Shown piece after piece: positions 6,661 through 15,610 of a stretch of 37,629 nucleotides of DNA; the stretch's first letter is position 1, and every line of letters begins with the position of its first letter. Origin of the DNA: JANWKA01 sp035533815 (GTDB lineage: Bacteria > Bacteroidota > Bacteroidia > Chitinophagales > Chitinophagaceae); assembly GCA_035533815.1 (NCBI GenBank), contig DATLTB010000010.1:1-37629 (forward strand). Direction: 5' to 3'. The translations under genes were made by a program, and so were the position numbers. A model generated the notes under the pieces. The model was not told the DNA's origin and made no database searches. It saw nothing but the letters and a program-made list of their open reading frames with translations.

Positions 6661-6692
6661 AAACCAGGCCTGTAGTTACAGGCCTGGTTTTT
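6661..6692 (+). terminator. Strong terminator of the RRM gene
   Basis: AAACCAGGCCTG pairs fully with CAGGCCTGGTTT around a short TAGTTA loop, followed by T. It lies 65 bases after the RRM stop codon. The stem is near perfect, and the A-rich start lets it also serve the minus-strand operon that ends at 6724. Confidence 0.9.
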
Positions 6693-6723
6693 ATCTTTTA
6701 TGTTTTCTTTATACCCTGACTTT

Positions 6724-7608
6724 TTATCCGAAAAATCTGTCCCCTGGAATTCCGCAATAACCCAGATTTTTAATTACCAATAACTGCCCTGCTAAGGGTT
6801 GTTCACTTAATTCATCAGGCTGGAGTCCAATGCTGGCTGTGGTAATATACAGATCTCCAAAATCGGCACCCCCAAAAGTGCATGAAGTAGGTCTGGAAAC
6901 CGGCATCCTGATTTGTCTCAGACATTTCCCGATATGGGGGTCCCACCGGCTAACCTGCCAGCCATCAAAAAAAGCGATCCAAAGCATATCCTCCGAATCA
7001 ATGGTCATACCATCAGGGTACCCCTGATATTTGTCGAATTTAATAGCCGGTCTTGGATTGGCTAACGTTCCGCTGTGAATATCATAATCGTAAGCCTGCA
7101 CGGTAAGCTTGGGAGAATCTATATAATAAAAAGTATCATGCCTGGAATTCCAGGCCATACCATTAGATATAGTCACATGTGGAATCTTCAGGGAAACATT
7201 TAGATCTTTACCCAATGTATATAAATTACCGGTAGGGGATTTTTCATCCAGATTCATGCTACCAGCCCAGAACCTTCCTGCAGGATCGCATTTCCCATCA
7301 TTGAACCGGTTTTTTGGCAGATCAGCTTCAGGTTGATCAATGATGTCAACCTGACCTCCTGCGAAATCAATATGGGCAAACCCACTTTTAACTGCCCCGA
7401 TTAAATTTCCCGTCAAGGTCAGGGCAACAGCTCCTACCGGCTGGTTGATCTTGCAGGTATCCATTTTACCTGTTTGGGGACTATAACAGTTAATTTCCCC
7501 CCTCAGAATATCCACCCAGTATATCAGGTTTCTTAAATCATCCCATGCCGGCCCCTCCCCGAGTTCAGCCCGATGGGTAGTAACTTTTTCACAAAGGTTT
7601 TCGGCCAT
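6724..7608 (-). CDS. SMP-30/gluconolactonase family sugar lactonase
   Basis: A 294-residue six-bladed propeller hydrolase, last gene of a four-gene minus-strand operon. The ATG at 7608 was preferred to a TTG nine bases upstream. The family marks are ELGEGPAW near the N-terminus (metal ligand Glu18), NRFNDGK-CDPAGRFWAGSM, TISNGMAW and GYPDGMTIDSEDMLW; the Glu, Asn and Asp in them hold the catalytic divalent metal. SMP-30 proteins open sugar lactones to the acid. Next to a pentonate dehydratase and an SDR, an aldonolactonase role such as L-arabinono-1,4-lactonase is the likeliest reading. Substrate cannot be fixed by sequence alone. No signal peptide, so cytoplasmic. Confidence 0.92.
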   Translation of the reverse strand: MAENLCEKVTTHRAELGEGPAWDDLRNLIYWVDILRGEINCYSPQTGKMDTCKINQPVGAVALTLTGNLIGAVKSGFAHIDFAGGQVDIIDQPEADLPKNRFNDGKCDPAGRFWAGSMNLDEKSPTGNLYTLGKDLNVSLKIPHVTISNGMAWNSRHDTFYYIDSPKLTVQAYDYDIHSGTLANPRPAIKFDKYQGYPDGMTIDSEDMLWIAFFDGWQVSRWDPHIGKCLRQIRMPVSRPTSCTFGGADFGDLYITTASIGLQPDELSEQPLAGQLLVIKNLGYCGIPGDRFFG

Positions 7609-7647
7609 ATTTATCAAATGAGGGTTAGTGTGGTTTTGATTGGAACC

Positions 7648-8415
7648 TTATTCATTATACGGGCTGATGACAGACCAGCCCCCGTCTATAATCAGGTTCT
7701 GTCCTGTGATGTGTCTGGATGATCTGGATACTAAGAAAAGCGCAGCGTTGGCAATATCACTTACTCCGGCAGGCCTGCCCATTGGAGTGAGACCAGACCA
7801 GGTTTTTTCATATTCTTTTTCCATTCTGGTGCGTTCAGTTAAGGTAGCACCCGGTGCTATGGCATTTACAGTAATTTGATATGGTGACAATTCTATCACC
7901 AATGCTCTGGCCAGCATTTCCAGTCCTGCTTTGGTCATTCCATATGCGGCCAGATGTTTGTGTGCCTGATGACCGGTTACCGAGGACATGAACAAAATGC
8001 TTCCTCCTGTGCCCTGCTTCCTCATTTGCCTGGCAGAAGCCTGCGCCAACAGGAAACTGCCCCCCAGATTAAGTTGCATAACTTTTTGCAGGGCTGTTTG
8101 GGTATAGGAAAAAAAGTCACCGAACAGGGTAATGCCGGCATTGGCAATCGCTATATCCAGGGAACCAAACTGATTTACCGCCTTTTCAACCATCCGTTCA
8201 ATAAATACCTGGTCACCGGCATCTCCAGTAATAGCCGTGCAGTTTCCACCTCTTCTCCGGATTATTTCTTCTGCATTCCTGGCAGATTCTTCGGATATAT
8301 CATTCAGCAGGACCGAACTTCCCTTTGAAGCCAATTCCATAGCGATCTCAAAACCAATTCCCTGACCGGCACCGGTAATTAAGGCAGTCTGCCCTGCAAA
8401 TTGATTGCTGATCAT
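7648..8415 (-). CDS. Short-chain dehydrogenase/reductase, probably sugar dehydrogenase
   Basis: A 255-residue classical SDR. The cofactor motif TGAGQGIG is at residues 14-21. Asp39 at the end of beta-2 favours NAD+. NAG is at 92-94, and the catalytic residues are Ser145, Tyr158 and Lys162 in YGMTK. The C-terminus has the usual GQNLIIDGGWS. In this operon it may oxidise the aldose (for example L-arabinose to its lactone) or act later on 2-keto-3-deoxypentonate; both activities are known for SDRs in non-phosphorylating pentose pathways. It starts 15 bases after the dehydratase stop codon and ends 39 bases before the lactonase, so co-transcription is very likely. Confidence 0.93.
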   Translation of the reverse strand: MISNQFAGQTALITGAGQGIGFEIAMELASKGSSVLLNDISEESARNAEEIIRRRGGNCTAITGDAGDQVFIERMVEKAVNQFGSLDIAIANAGITLFGDFFSYTQTALQKVMQLNLGGSFLLAQASARQMRKQGTGGSILFMSSVTGHQAHKHLAAYGMTKAGLEMLARALVIELSPYQITVNAIAPGATLTERTRMEKEYEKTWSGLTPMGRPAGVSDIANAALFLVSRSSRHITGQNLIIDGGWSVISPYNE

Positions 8416-8430
8416 GCTTTCTTACTTTAT

Positions 8431-10146
8431 TCAATGGGAGTCCCGGGTTACTCTAGGCCCGGAATTACCCTTCAGGAAATCAAAATCAACTCCAAGGTGA
8501 GCCTGTTGAACGTGATGCTGATATAAAGAGACATATCCCCTGGAGGCAAAATGCTGTGTTTGTTTCCATAGGGCTTTTCTCCGGAGAAGTTCATCATCCC
8601 CCACCGATAAATGAAGCAGCCTGTCCGGTACATCGAGTTTAATCATATCCCCGGTACGAACCAGGGCAATATTTCCGCCTTCGGCAGCTTCGGGAGATAC
8701 ATGGAGGACCACGGTTCCATACCCTGTTCCACTCATTCGGCCATCTGAAATCCTTACCATATCCGTGATCCCCTTTTCCAGAATTTTTTTTGGCAGCCCC
8801 ATATTCCCCACCTCAGGCATTCCCGGATATCCCTTTGGTCCTACATTTTTTAACACAAGTATACTGTTTTCATCCACATCCAGATTTGGATCATCGATCC
8901 TTGCCTTGTAATCTTCAATATCCTCGAAAACAACTGCCTTCCCGGAATGCTGCATCAGATGGGGGCTGGCAGCTGAAGGTTTTATAACTGCTCCGTATTC
9001 ACAAAGGTTTCCCTTGAGAATCGCCATTCCGTGCAGCGTGCTGAACGGTTCCTCTACCGGGGCAATAACTTTCCGGTCATAGCACCTGGCCTGCGAAATA
9101 TTTTGACCAAGGGTACTTCCGTTTACAGTCATGCAATCCAGATGCAAATATCCGCTGAGGTCCTTCATTACGGCCGGAAGACCCCCGGCATAATAAAAAT
9201 CTTCCATAAAATATTCCCCTGAAGGCTGAATGTTGGCAATCAACGGCACGCTTGCGGATAGCTGGTCAAAATCTGAAATAGCCAGATCCGTCCCAATTCG
9301 ACCGGCAATAGCCAACAAGTGTAATATGAAATTCGTGGATCCTCCGATTGCCGAATTAGTAATTATGGCATTCTCAAAGGCTTTTCGGGTCAGTATATCC
9401 GATAACTTCAGATTCTCCCTTACCATGCTGACTATCCGGTTGCCCGAAAGGTGCGCAAGAACCTTCCGCCTTGAATCAGCTGCGGGGATGGCTGCATTGC
9501 CAGGAAGGGATAAACCCAGGGATTCCACCATGCAGGCCATAGTAGAGGCGGTACCCATTACTGCGCAATGACCCTGGCTCCGGCACATGCAGCCCTCGGC
9601 CTCAGATAACTCTTCCTGACTGATCCTGCCCAACCTGTAATCCTCACTCAGGGTCCAGACATCCGAAGTGGCAATATTCTTTCCCTGGTATTTGCCTGTC
9701 AGCATGGGTCCGCCGGAAACGACAATGGCGGGCAGATTTACGCTGCATGCTCCCATCACCAGGGAAGGTGTGGTCTTGTCACAGCCACAAAGCAACACCA
9801 CACCGTCCAGGGGGTTAGCCCGAATGGATTCCTCCACATCCATGCTGACCAGATTACGGTATAACATAGCAGTTGGCTTGATCAGGGTTTCTCCCAGAGA
9901 CATGACGGGGAACTCCACCGGAAATCCACCGGATTCATAAATTCCATTCTTTACAGATTGAGCCAGTTCCCGGAAATGGGCATTACAAGGGGTCAGTTCG
10001 GACCAGGTATTGCAGATGCCAATCACGGGTTTCCCTTCAAATTCCTGGGATGGTATGCCCTGGTTCTTCATCCAGGCCCGGTAAATGAACCCGTCTTTGC
10101 CCTTTCTGGCAAACCATTCTGCACTCCTCAACTTAATATTATCCAT
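8431..10146 (-). CDS. Pentonate dehydratase of the IlvD/EDD family (L-arabinonate type)
   Basis: 571 residues from the ATG at 10146, where the conserved part begins (LRSAEWFARKGKDGFIYR-WMKNQGIP). The family's iron-sulfur Cys ligands appear as Cys54 (TPCNAHF), Cys122 (CGCDKTTP) and Cys194 (GHCAVMGTASTM). The C-terminal GRMSGTGYG holds the catalytic Ser. The N-terminal wording is close to that of rhizobial L-arabinonate dehydratase rather than dihydroxyacid dehydratase (IlvD). It would convert a pentonate to 2-keto-3-deoxypentonate. An alternative ATG at 10218 shares a base with the stop of the DinB gene (TAATG) and would add 24 residues unlike the family, so translational coupling with a longer start is possible. 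D-xylonate is an alternative substrate. Confidence 0.93.
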   Translation of the reverse strand: MDNIKLRSAEWFARKGKDGFIYRAWMKNQGIPSQEFEGKPVIGICNTWSELTPCNAHFRELAQSVKNGIYESGGFPVEFPVMSLGETLIKPTAMLYRNLVSMDVEESIRANPLDGVVLLCGCDKTTPSLVMGACSVNLPAIVVSGGPMLTGKYQGKNIATSDVWTLSEDYRLGRISQEELSEAEGCMCRSQGHCAVMGTASTMACMVESLGLSLPGNAAIPAADSRRKVLAHLSGNRIVSMVRENLKLSDILTRKAFENAIITNSAIGGSTNFILHLLAIAGRIGTDLAISDFDQLSASVPLIANIQPSGEYFMEDFYYAGGLPAVMKDLSGYLHLDCMTVNGSTLGQNISQARCYDRKVIAPVEEPFSTLHGMAILKGNLCEYGAVIKPSAASPHLMQHSGKAVVFEDIEDYKARIDDPNLDVDENSILVLKNVGPKGYPGMPEVGNMGLPKKILEKGITDMVRISDGRMSGTGYGTVVLHVSPEAAEGGNIALVRTGDMIKLDVPDRLLHLSVGDDELLRRKALWKQTQHFASRGYVSLYQHHVQQAHLGVDFDFLKGNSGPRVTRDSH

Positions 10147-10217
10147 CCTTTGTTTGTTATTTGATTTCCAATGCAATTGTGGCCCAGGTCCTGATCTTTT
10201 CGTCCGTATTCCGGGCA

Positions 10218-10694
10218 TTATCCACTAATCTTCCTCCACCGGATTCCAATATAATCCACAAAGTCAGGTTCAAGTCCCTGCCCCCTGATGATGGTCTGGA
10301 TCTGGGCTCGGTGATGAATGGAATGATAATTCAGCTGTAAGGCAATATCAGCTGGAGTTGCAACCCATGTACCTCCGTCGTATCCCGTAAATTCCACTTC
10401 GCAGTATAATTCTTCTTCAGTCCTGGCCTTTATAAAGTTTATCCAGGGAATCAGGCTTTTATCCCATTGAATAGGGAGATCCTCAAAAGCATAAACCGGA
10501 TCCCACCAGCTCATCCCATTTACTTTAGGTTCCTGGCAAATCCTGGCCATCCATTTATACTGGCAATTGATCAAGTGGCTGAAAAGTACAATGCTTTTTT
10601 GGGGATCAGCCAAAACAGCTATTTTATTCAGGAGTTTCTTATTCATCAGATCATTGAAACGGAATGTATCCGTCAGGTAAAGAGTCATATCCAT
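10218..10694 (-). CDS. DinB-like metal-binding four-helix protein
   Basis: A 158-residue DinB/YfiT-like protein. The putative metal ligands are His40 (LFSHLINC) and the pair in NYHSIHHRAQI (about residues 124-128), the standard three-His arrangement of the superfamily. Family members include thiol transferases (for example bacillithiol or mycothiol S-transferases) and many of unknown role. It is the first gene of the sugar-oxidation operon, with only a one-base overlap to the longest reading of the dehydratase gene, so it is co-expressed; what it contributes to sugar metabolism is not clear. Start at ATG 10694; an ATG two codons later is equally possible. Confidence 0.88.
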   Translation of the reverse strand: MDMTLYLTDTFRFNDLMNKKLLNKIAVLADPQKSIVLFSHLINCQYKWMARICQEPKVNGMSWWDPVYAFEDLPIQWDKSLIPWINFIKARTEEELYCEVEFTGYDGGTWVATPADIALQLNYHSIHHRAQIQTIIRGQGLEPDFVDYIGIRWRKISG

Positions 10695-10789
10695 AATCGA
10701 ATTATTTTATACTTTCTTATCCTCCATACACTAGCTTTTATACATAATTGAAGCCTGGGTTTTCTTGTAATAAACTTAGGGTAAATCCT

Positions 10790-10841
10790 GGCAGTTGTTA
10801 CTCCTAAAAATAAGATTAAGTTATTATACAGGCAGTTGTTA
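10790..10841 (-). promoter_or_regulatory. Two direct repeats upstream of the sugar-oxidation operon
   Basis: GGCAGTTGTTA occurs at 10790-10800 and again, identical, at 10831-10841: 41 bases apart, about four helix turns, in the same orientation. They lie 96-147 bases upstream of the DinB start on the minus strand. A candidate -7 element (TAAGTTTA on the minus strand, 10771-10778) lies between them and the gene, so the repeats could be activator sites. Regulator unknown. Confidence 0.45.
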
Positions 10842-10987
10842 ATATTTATACTCGCCAAGAAATCAATTCCCCTGGAATGAATATTATAATATTGAATATC
10901 AAATTACTATATGGGTTAAATAAATTAGAAAAGCCCCTTTTGGCACGATATTTCCATTATTAGTAAATACAACAAAACATATTTTTT

Positions 10988-11170
10988 ATGCAAACGAATC
11001 AAAAAAATCCAGGTACGGGTCAAACTCCCGAAAAGAACTTTCCGCAGCCCCAAAGGGAATCTGACAACCGCGGAAAAGAAGGTAACATTGGCACAAACAA
11101 GGAAAAGGAACATTTAGGCAAAAATGCCGGGAACGAAGACACCAAGAAAGGTGATAAATTTCAAAAATGA
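10988..11170 (+). CDS. Small hydrophilic, probably disordered protein
   Basis: A 60-residue protein made almost only of Lys, Asn, Gly, Glu, Gln, Asp and Pro, with no Cys or Trp and no hydrophobic core. It starts with ATG after an AT-rich leader and is followed by a strong terminator at 11261-11292, which supports a real, single-gene transcript. The composition resembles small stress- or desiccation-linked disordered proteins common in soil Bacteroidota, but I recognise no family. It is unrelated in composition to the sugar genes on either side. Confidence 0.65.
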   Translation: MQTNQKNPGTGQTPEKNFPQPQRESDNRGKEGNIGTNKEKEHLGKNAGNEDTKKGDKFQK

Positions 11171-11260
11171 TTTTGATTGAGTTATTTCATTCAGGTGCAT
11201 CATTTGACTGATCTATTTCAATTTAAATCATATTTAGTTACCTGTTCGCATGATTTTCCT

Positions 11261-11292
11261 AAAAAACCCGGCTATAAAGCCGGGTTTTTTTT
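11261..11292 (+). terminator. Strong terminator after the small hydrophilic protein gene
   Basis: AAAAAACCCGGCT pairs perfectly with AGCCGGGTTTTTT around an ATAA loop, then more T. The A-tract on one side and T-tract on the other would let it act in both directions, separating the plus-strand gene from the GH53 gene downstream. Confidence 0.93.
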
Positions 11293-11430
11293 ATTTCCCG
11301 TAATTCGTTTTCACCTTCAATATACCTGACAACGGCAGCGGAAGTAGTAAATTATATGCATGCTCTTCTTCAAATTATCCGATTTTGCCATAACAGGTGG
11401 CCGGAATCGCGGGCATTGACCAGTAAATAT

Positions 11431-11438
11431 TAAATTTG
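11431..11438 (+). promoter_or_regulatory. Candidate -7 promoter element of the GH53-GH51 operon
   Basis: TAAATTTG is a full match to TAnnTTTG and lies 40 bases before the GH53 start codon. A -33 TTTG at the right distance is not seen, so the promoter may need an activator. Confidence 0.4.
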
Positions 11439-11478
11439 TCCGGTATTTGGGTTTCTTACTCTTCATATTTATCATATT

Positions 11479-12651
11479 ATGAAAGGTGCGCGCTGTGCTA
11501 TCGGGATAGTTTTGTTTATGGGAATCCTGATTAGCTGTCATAAACCTGGCACTCCATCTGTTCCAACCCCTACGCAAAATGATAGCAATCAAAATATCCC
11601 GGTCAGCGGCCTGACCTATCGGGGGTTGGATCTATCCTATGATTATAAAATAGAAGATGAACGGGGAATCCGCTTTTATGATAGTTCCGGAAACGCTTCT
11701 CCCCTTTTCCAGATATGCGCCGCACAAGGTGTCAATATCATCAGGCTCAGACTTTGGGTTAATCCTTCTGACAGTGACCAGGAGTGCAGTCTGCCAGCAG
11801 TGAAAAAACAGGCCCTGAAGATTTCCGGTGCAGGCATGAAACTTTGGCTGGATCTTCACTATTCTGACACCTGGGCCGACCCCGGTCACCAAACACTGCC
11901 TGCAGCCTGGACGGGAATCTCATACTTAGCACTGCTTGACTCTGTGTACGATTATACCTATAATGTGATTAATCAGCTACAACAACAGGGTACCCCTCCG
12001 GAAATTGTCCAGGTTGGCAATGAGATCAATGCCGGGATGCTTTGGCCATTCGGCAATGTGTCCGCTTATGCGGATTCAAACTGGACTCAATTGGCGGCCA
12101 TTATTGATACTGCAGAATCAGCTATTAAAAAAGTCAACTCCGGGATCAAGGTGATGATCCATTTTGCCGGTATCAACGGGGCTGATCAGTTTTATTCCCA
12201 ATGCGACAAATTCGGTATCCCCTACGACCTGATAGGCATTTCCTTTTATCCCTGGTGGCATGGTAAGGATTTGTCGGTACTTCAATCTGGTTTAAATACC
12301 CTGACCTCCAATCATGCCAACAAAGGAATATTGATCGCTGAGACAGCTTATCCCTTTACATTATCCGGGGTTGACCAGGCTTCAAATATTGTAGGGGACC
12401 CATCACAGCTGATCAGCACTTATCCTGCCTCATCAACCGGACAGTTGGATTTTTTGGTTGCCCTGATGAAAACCGTGAAAAATGTTACCGGCGGGGGTGG
12501 ACTGGGAGTCTGTTATTGGGAACCTGACTGGGTCGCCTATAATGGTCCGGCTGCTACAGACTGGCAAAATGGCTCAGATTGGGAAAACCTGGCTTTATTC
12601 GACTTCAATTTCAAGGCCTTGCCCGGGCTACAGGCCTTTAAATCCCACTAA
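11479..12651 (+). CDS. GH53 endo-beta-1,4-galactanase, lipoprotein
   Basis: A 390-residue glycoside hydrolase of family 53, which cuts beta-1,4-galactan in type I arabinogalactan and pectin side chains. Lipoprotein signal with Cys20 (ILISC), then a Pro/Thr/Ser linker, so it is membrane-anchored, possibly on the cell surface. The (beta/alpha)8 barrel spans about residues 45-385. The acid/base is Glu182 in VGNEINAGMLW and the nucleophile Glu288 in LIAETAYP. Other family marks are LDLHYSDTWADPG, SFYPWWHG and CYWEPDW. It is followed 65 bases later by a GH51 gene on the same strand. A second GH53 lies at 14447-15502 with a different export signal. Confidence 0.95.
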   Translation: MKGARCAIGIVLFMGILISCHKPGTPSVPTPTQNDSNQNIPVSGLTYRGLDLSYDYKIEDERGIRFYDSSGNASPLFQICAAQGVNIIRLRLWVNPSDSDQECSLPAVKKQALKISGAGMKLWLDLHYSDTWADPGHQTLPAAWTGISYLALLDSVYDYTYNVINQLQQQGTPPEIVQVGNEINAGMLWPFGNVSAYADSNWTQLAAIIDTAESAIKKVNSGIKVMIHFAGINGADQFYSQCDKFGIPYDLIGISFYPWWHGKDLSVLQSGLNTLTSNHANKGILIAETAYPFTLSGVDQASNIVGDPSQLISTYPASSTGQLDFLVALMKTVKNVTGGGGLGVCYWEPDWVAYNGPAATDWQNGSDWENLALFDFNFKALPGLQAFKSH

Positions 12652-12716
12652 CCCGGTCAATTCAGGGTGAATCCGCGCTGTTTTTTATCTTCGAATGCAA
12701 AAAAACTGCCTTAGTT

Positions 12717-14297
12717 ATGACATATTTCTCCATTTTCCAGGCCCTTAAGAAAATTGGCCTGCTGACCTTCGCCGAGATCGGTATGATAATTATGATCTGC
12801 CATGCTCAGGATTCAGCAACCCTGGTGATTAGCAGAGGCACGACGCGGGAGGTGATCAGTAAAAACCTGTACGGGATGTTCTCCGAACATCTGGGCAGGG
12901 ATATTTATGGGGGTATATGGGTGGGCAGGCATTCAACTATTCCCAACAAGGATGGTATCCGCCTGGATATTGTGAACGCATTGAAAAAGATCCATTTGCC
13001 GGTACTGCGCTGGCCTGGAGGATGTTTTGCAGATATGTATCACTGGATGGATGGCATTGGACCTGTGGAAAAAAGACCATCCACCATTAATACCTATTGG
13101 GGAAATGTCCCTGAATCTAATCATTTCGGTACCCATGAATTCATGGAACTTTGTCACCTCATTGGCTGTCAGCCATATATAGCCGGTAACATGGGCAGCG
13201 GCACAGTCAGGGAAATGTCCCAGTGGGTGGAGTACCTCAACGCTAATATTCCCAGTACAATGACCGCCCTGCGGCGGAAAAACGGGAGAGACTCTGCCTG
13301 GAAAGTGAAATATTGGGGGGTAGGCAATGAAAGCTGGGGCTGCGGCGGTGTGATGACCCCGGCTTATTACAGCAATGAATATCGCAGGTATGCCTCTTTC
13401 TGCAAGGATTACCCTGGGGCTCATCTGCTTAAAATTGCCAGCGGACCGAACGGGAACGATACAAACTGGATGGCAGTCTTGATAAGAAACATCCCCCATA
13501 ATCTATTATGGGGAATTTCATTGCATTATTACACCATTCCGACAGGAAACTGGTCGCACAAGGGTTCAGCTACCCTTTTTGGAGAAGATCAGTATTTCTC
13601 CGCATTGAAAAACAGCCTGAAAATGCAGGATATACTCCATGATCAGGAAAAAGTCATGGATACCTATGATCCCCTCAAGCGGATTGCCCTGGTAGTGGAT
13701 GAGTGGGGGGTATGGACAGATGCGGAGCCTGGCACCAATCCTGCTTTCCTGTACCAGCAAAATAGCCTGCGGGATGCCCTGGCAGCTGCCTCCACCCTCA
13801 ATATATTTAATAACCATTGTGACCGGGTCAGGATGGCCAACCTGGCTCAAACAGTGAATGTACTGCAATCTGTGATCCTGACCCGGGGGAAAAAAATGAT
13901 TCTGACTCCCACCTATTATGTATACAAACTCTTCCGGGGGCATCAGGATGCGACATTGCTACCTGAAAAACTAAGTACTCCGGAATATACTTACCGGGGT
14001 CAGGGCATTGCTGCAGTCAACTGTTCCGCATCCATGGATACTGCCGGCATCATCCATATTACCCTGGTGAATCTGGATCCCGGCAAAACCATCAAATTAA
14101 ATACCCGGTTTGTTGGCTTACCCTGGTCGTATGTCAAGGGCCGCATCCTGACTTCAACCCAATTCAATGATGTGAATTCATTTCGGAACCCCGGAAAGGT
14201 CAGGCCAGTTGCCTTCAACGGATTCAACAAACAAGGTAAAGAATTAATCGTTCGTTTACCTCCGAAATCTGTGGTGGCTCTTCAAATCACCAGGTAA
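12717..14297 (+). CDS. GH51 alpha-L-arabinofuranosidase
   Basis: A 526-residue family 51 enzyme that removes alpha-L-arabinofuranose from arabinan, arabinogalactan or arabinoxylan. An N-terminal hydrophobic segment ending CHAQ (about residue 31) is a Sec signal. The catalytic barrel carries the acid/base Glu205 in GVGNESW and the nucleophile Glu329 in VVDEWGVW. LRWPGGCFADMYHW and FSEHLGRDIYGGIW are family signatures. The C-terminal 120 residues form the usual beta-sandwich. Paired with the GH53 upstream, it would strip arabinose side groups from galactan and so release the sugar that the oxidative operon at 6724-10694 could use. A candidate TATCTTCG element upstream could give it a second promoter. 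Confidence 0.95.
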   Translation: MTYFSIFQALKKIGLLTFAEIGMIIMICHAQDSATLVISRGTTREVISKNLYGMFSEHLGRDIYGGIWVGRHSTIPNKDGIRLDIVNALKKIHLPVLRWPGGCFADMYHWMDGIGPVEKRPSTINTYWGNVPESNHFGTHEFMELCHLIGCQPYIAGNMGSGTVREMSQWVEYLNANIPSTMTALRRKNGRDSAWKVKYWGVGNESWGCGGVMTPAYYSNEYRRYASFCKDYPGAHLLKIASGPNGNDTNWMAVLIRNIPHNLLWGISLHYYTIPTGNWSHKGSATLFGEDQYFSALKNSLKMQDILHDQEKVMDTYDPLKRIALVVDEWGVWTDAEPGTNPAFLYQQNSLRDALAAASTLNIFNNHCDRVRMANLAQTVNVLQSVILTRGKKMILTPTYYVYKLFRGHQDATLLPEKLSTPEYTYRGQGIAAVNCSASMDTAGIIHITLVNLDPGKTIKLNTRFVGLPWSYVKGRILTSTQFNDVNSFRNPGKVRPVAFNGFNKQGKELIVRLPPKSVVALQITR

Positions 14298-14446
14298 ACA
14301 AGATGGTTTTTTGATTTAGATCTAGATTTCGATAAAATGTGATCCATTGTACCCCTTGAAAGTGGCATGTATGACTTGAATTACCCCAATTCGTTTTTCT
14401 TCATAGCAGTTATCAGCCTCCATTTATCCAGGCATATTGGAATTTC

Positions 14447-15502
14447 CTACCGGATATGGTAGGTTTTAGCCAGCCCGGGATAGATATTGATCAGGGAATC
14501 AGTATGACCACTGGTGTCGAACAGGGGTTCTCCGTAATTCAAAGGTTCCCAAATGAAAGTACCCATCCCCTTATGGTGGGGAAGATTAAAGACGATATCG
14601 TTTACTTCTTGTTTGAACTGGGTATATTCCACTACAATGATCTTCTGTCGGTACCTGCCGGCCAGGTCGGTCAGGTTGCTTTTCAACTGGGCCAGGGTAC
14701 CATGCCATCTCGGGTAATAGGATTCCCCGATGACATCAAAATGTACTCCACGGGAAATCATATTGTCCAGGAAATTCCTGGACTCTGCATTCTGTCCGCC
14801 ACAAGCAATATGCAGCATGATGATGATACGCGGATCCACGGCTTTCACTCCGGCGATCCCAGCCCGGAGCAAGGCTGCCAGACTATCCGGGTGGCTGAAT
14901 TTACCTTCAGGCCAGATCATCCCGTGATTGATCTCATTGCCGATCTGGACCATGTCAGGAAGGGTGCCCTGAGCTTTGAGTGCCCGCAGGACCTTTTCCG
15001 TATACCGGGTAACCGCCTGGGTCAGTTGCGTGAAATCCAGGCCTTTCCAGGCCGAAGGTTTGAATTGTTTACCCGGATCGGCCCAGAAATCACTGTAATG
15101 GAAATCCAGCAGGAATTTCATATGGGCATCCTTGATCCGCTTAGCCATTTTTTCCGTATTGGCCAGATCGCAGTATCCCTGGGCAGAATAACCGCCGGGA
15201 GCCTGTGGATCATTGAATATCCGCAACCGGATATAATTGAATTTGTATTTTTTCAGGATGGCGATAGCATCCATGGGAATGCCATGGTCAAAAAATTTCT
15301 TCCCCCTGGCTTCCAGCTGGGGAAGAAAGGAAATATCAGCACCAAGGATCCTGGAATGGGGTTCATGCAGGGGATATCGTTTACTCCGCTGGCCAACTGC
15401 CGATCCGGAGAAAGACAGAAGCAACCCGATTAACCCCGCAACCATCAATCGGCATGCGGTGAGCCTATTCCCGCGATTCTTCTTTAATGTGGTCATGATC
15501 AT
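14447..15502 (-). CDS. Second GH53 endo-beta-1,4-galactanase, secreted
   Basis: A 351-residue GH53 enzyme, with a Sec signal ending near AVGQ (residue 38) and no lipobox, so probably periplasmic. The acid/base is Glu190 (IGNEINHGMIW) and the nucleophile Glu292 (VVEYTQ). LLDFHYSDFWADPG, ESYYPRWHG and FIWEPLNYGEP are family marks. It differs clearly from the lipoprotein GH53 (11479-12651), for example in its loop regions and in GESYYP against GISFYP, so it is not a recent duplicate. It follows the GH2 gene on the minus strand by 108 bases and probably shares its transcript, suggesting a periplasmic step in which short galacto-oligomers are cut and GH2 finishes them. Confidence 0.95.
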   Translation of the reverse strand: MIMTTLKKNRGNRLTACRLMVAGLIGLLLSFSGSAVGQRSKRYPLHEPHSRILGADISFLPQLEARGKKFFDHGIPMDAIAILKKYKFNYIRLRIFNDPQAPGGYSAQGYCDLANTEKMAKRIKDAHMKFLLDFHYSDFWADPGKQFKPSAWKGLDFTQLTQAVTRYTEKVLRALKAQGTLPDMVQIGNEINHGMIWPEGKFSHPDSLAALLRAGIAGVKAVDPRIIIMLHIACGGQNAESRNFLDNMISRGVHFDVIGESYYPRWHGTLAQLKSNLTDLAGRYRQKIIVVEYTQFKQEVNDIVFNLPHHKGMGTFIWEPLNYGEPLFDTSGHTDSLINIYPGLAKTYHIR

Positions 15503-15610
15503 GGATTTTTAACTGGATTATCGTCAGTTTCCATTTTCTTGGCAATTCCTGGCGGTAAATTTATTTTTCCTTTTTGGTGATTACCTGTTGAGTAATATCC
15601 AATCCTGCTT

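Noticed and set aside
12933..13499. Minus-strand open frame opposite the GH51 gene
   Set aside because: Overlaps the GH51 catalytic barrel on the other strand and has no family resemblance.
14456..15433. Long plus-strand open frame opposite the second GH53 gene
   Set aside because: It lies wholly antisense to a gene with clear GH53 catalytic motifs and has no recognisable domain.
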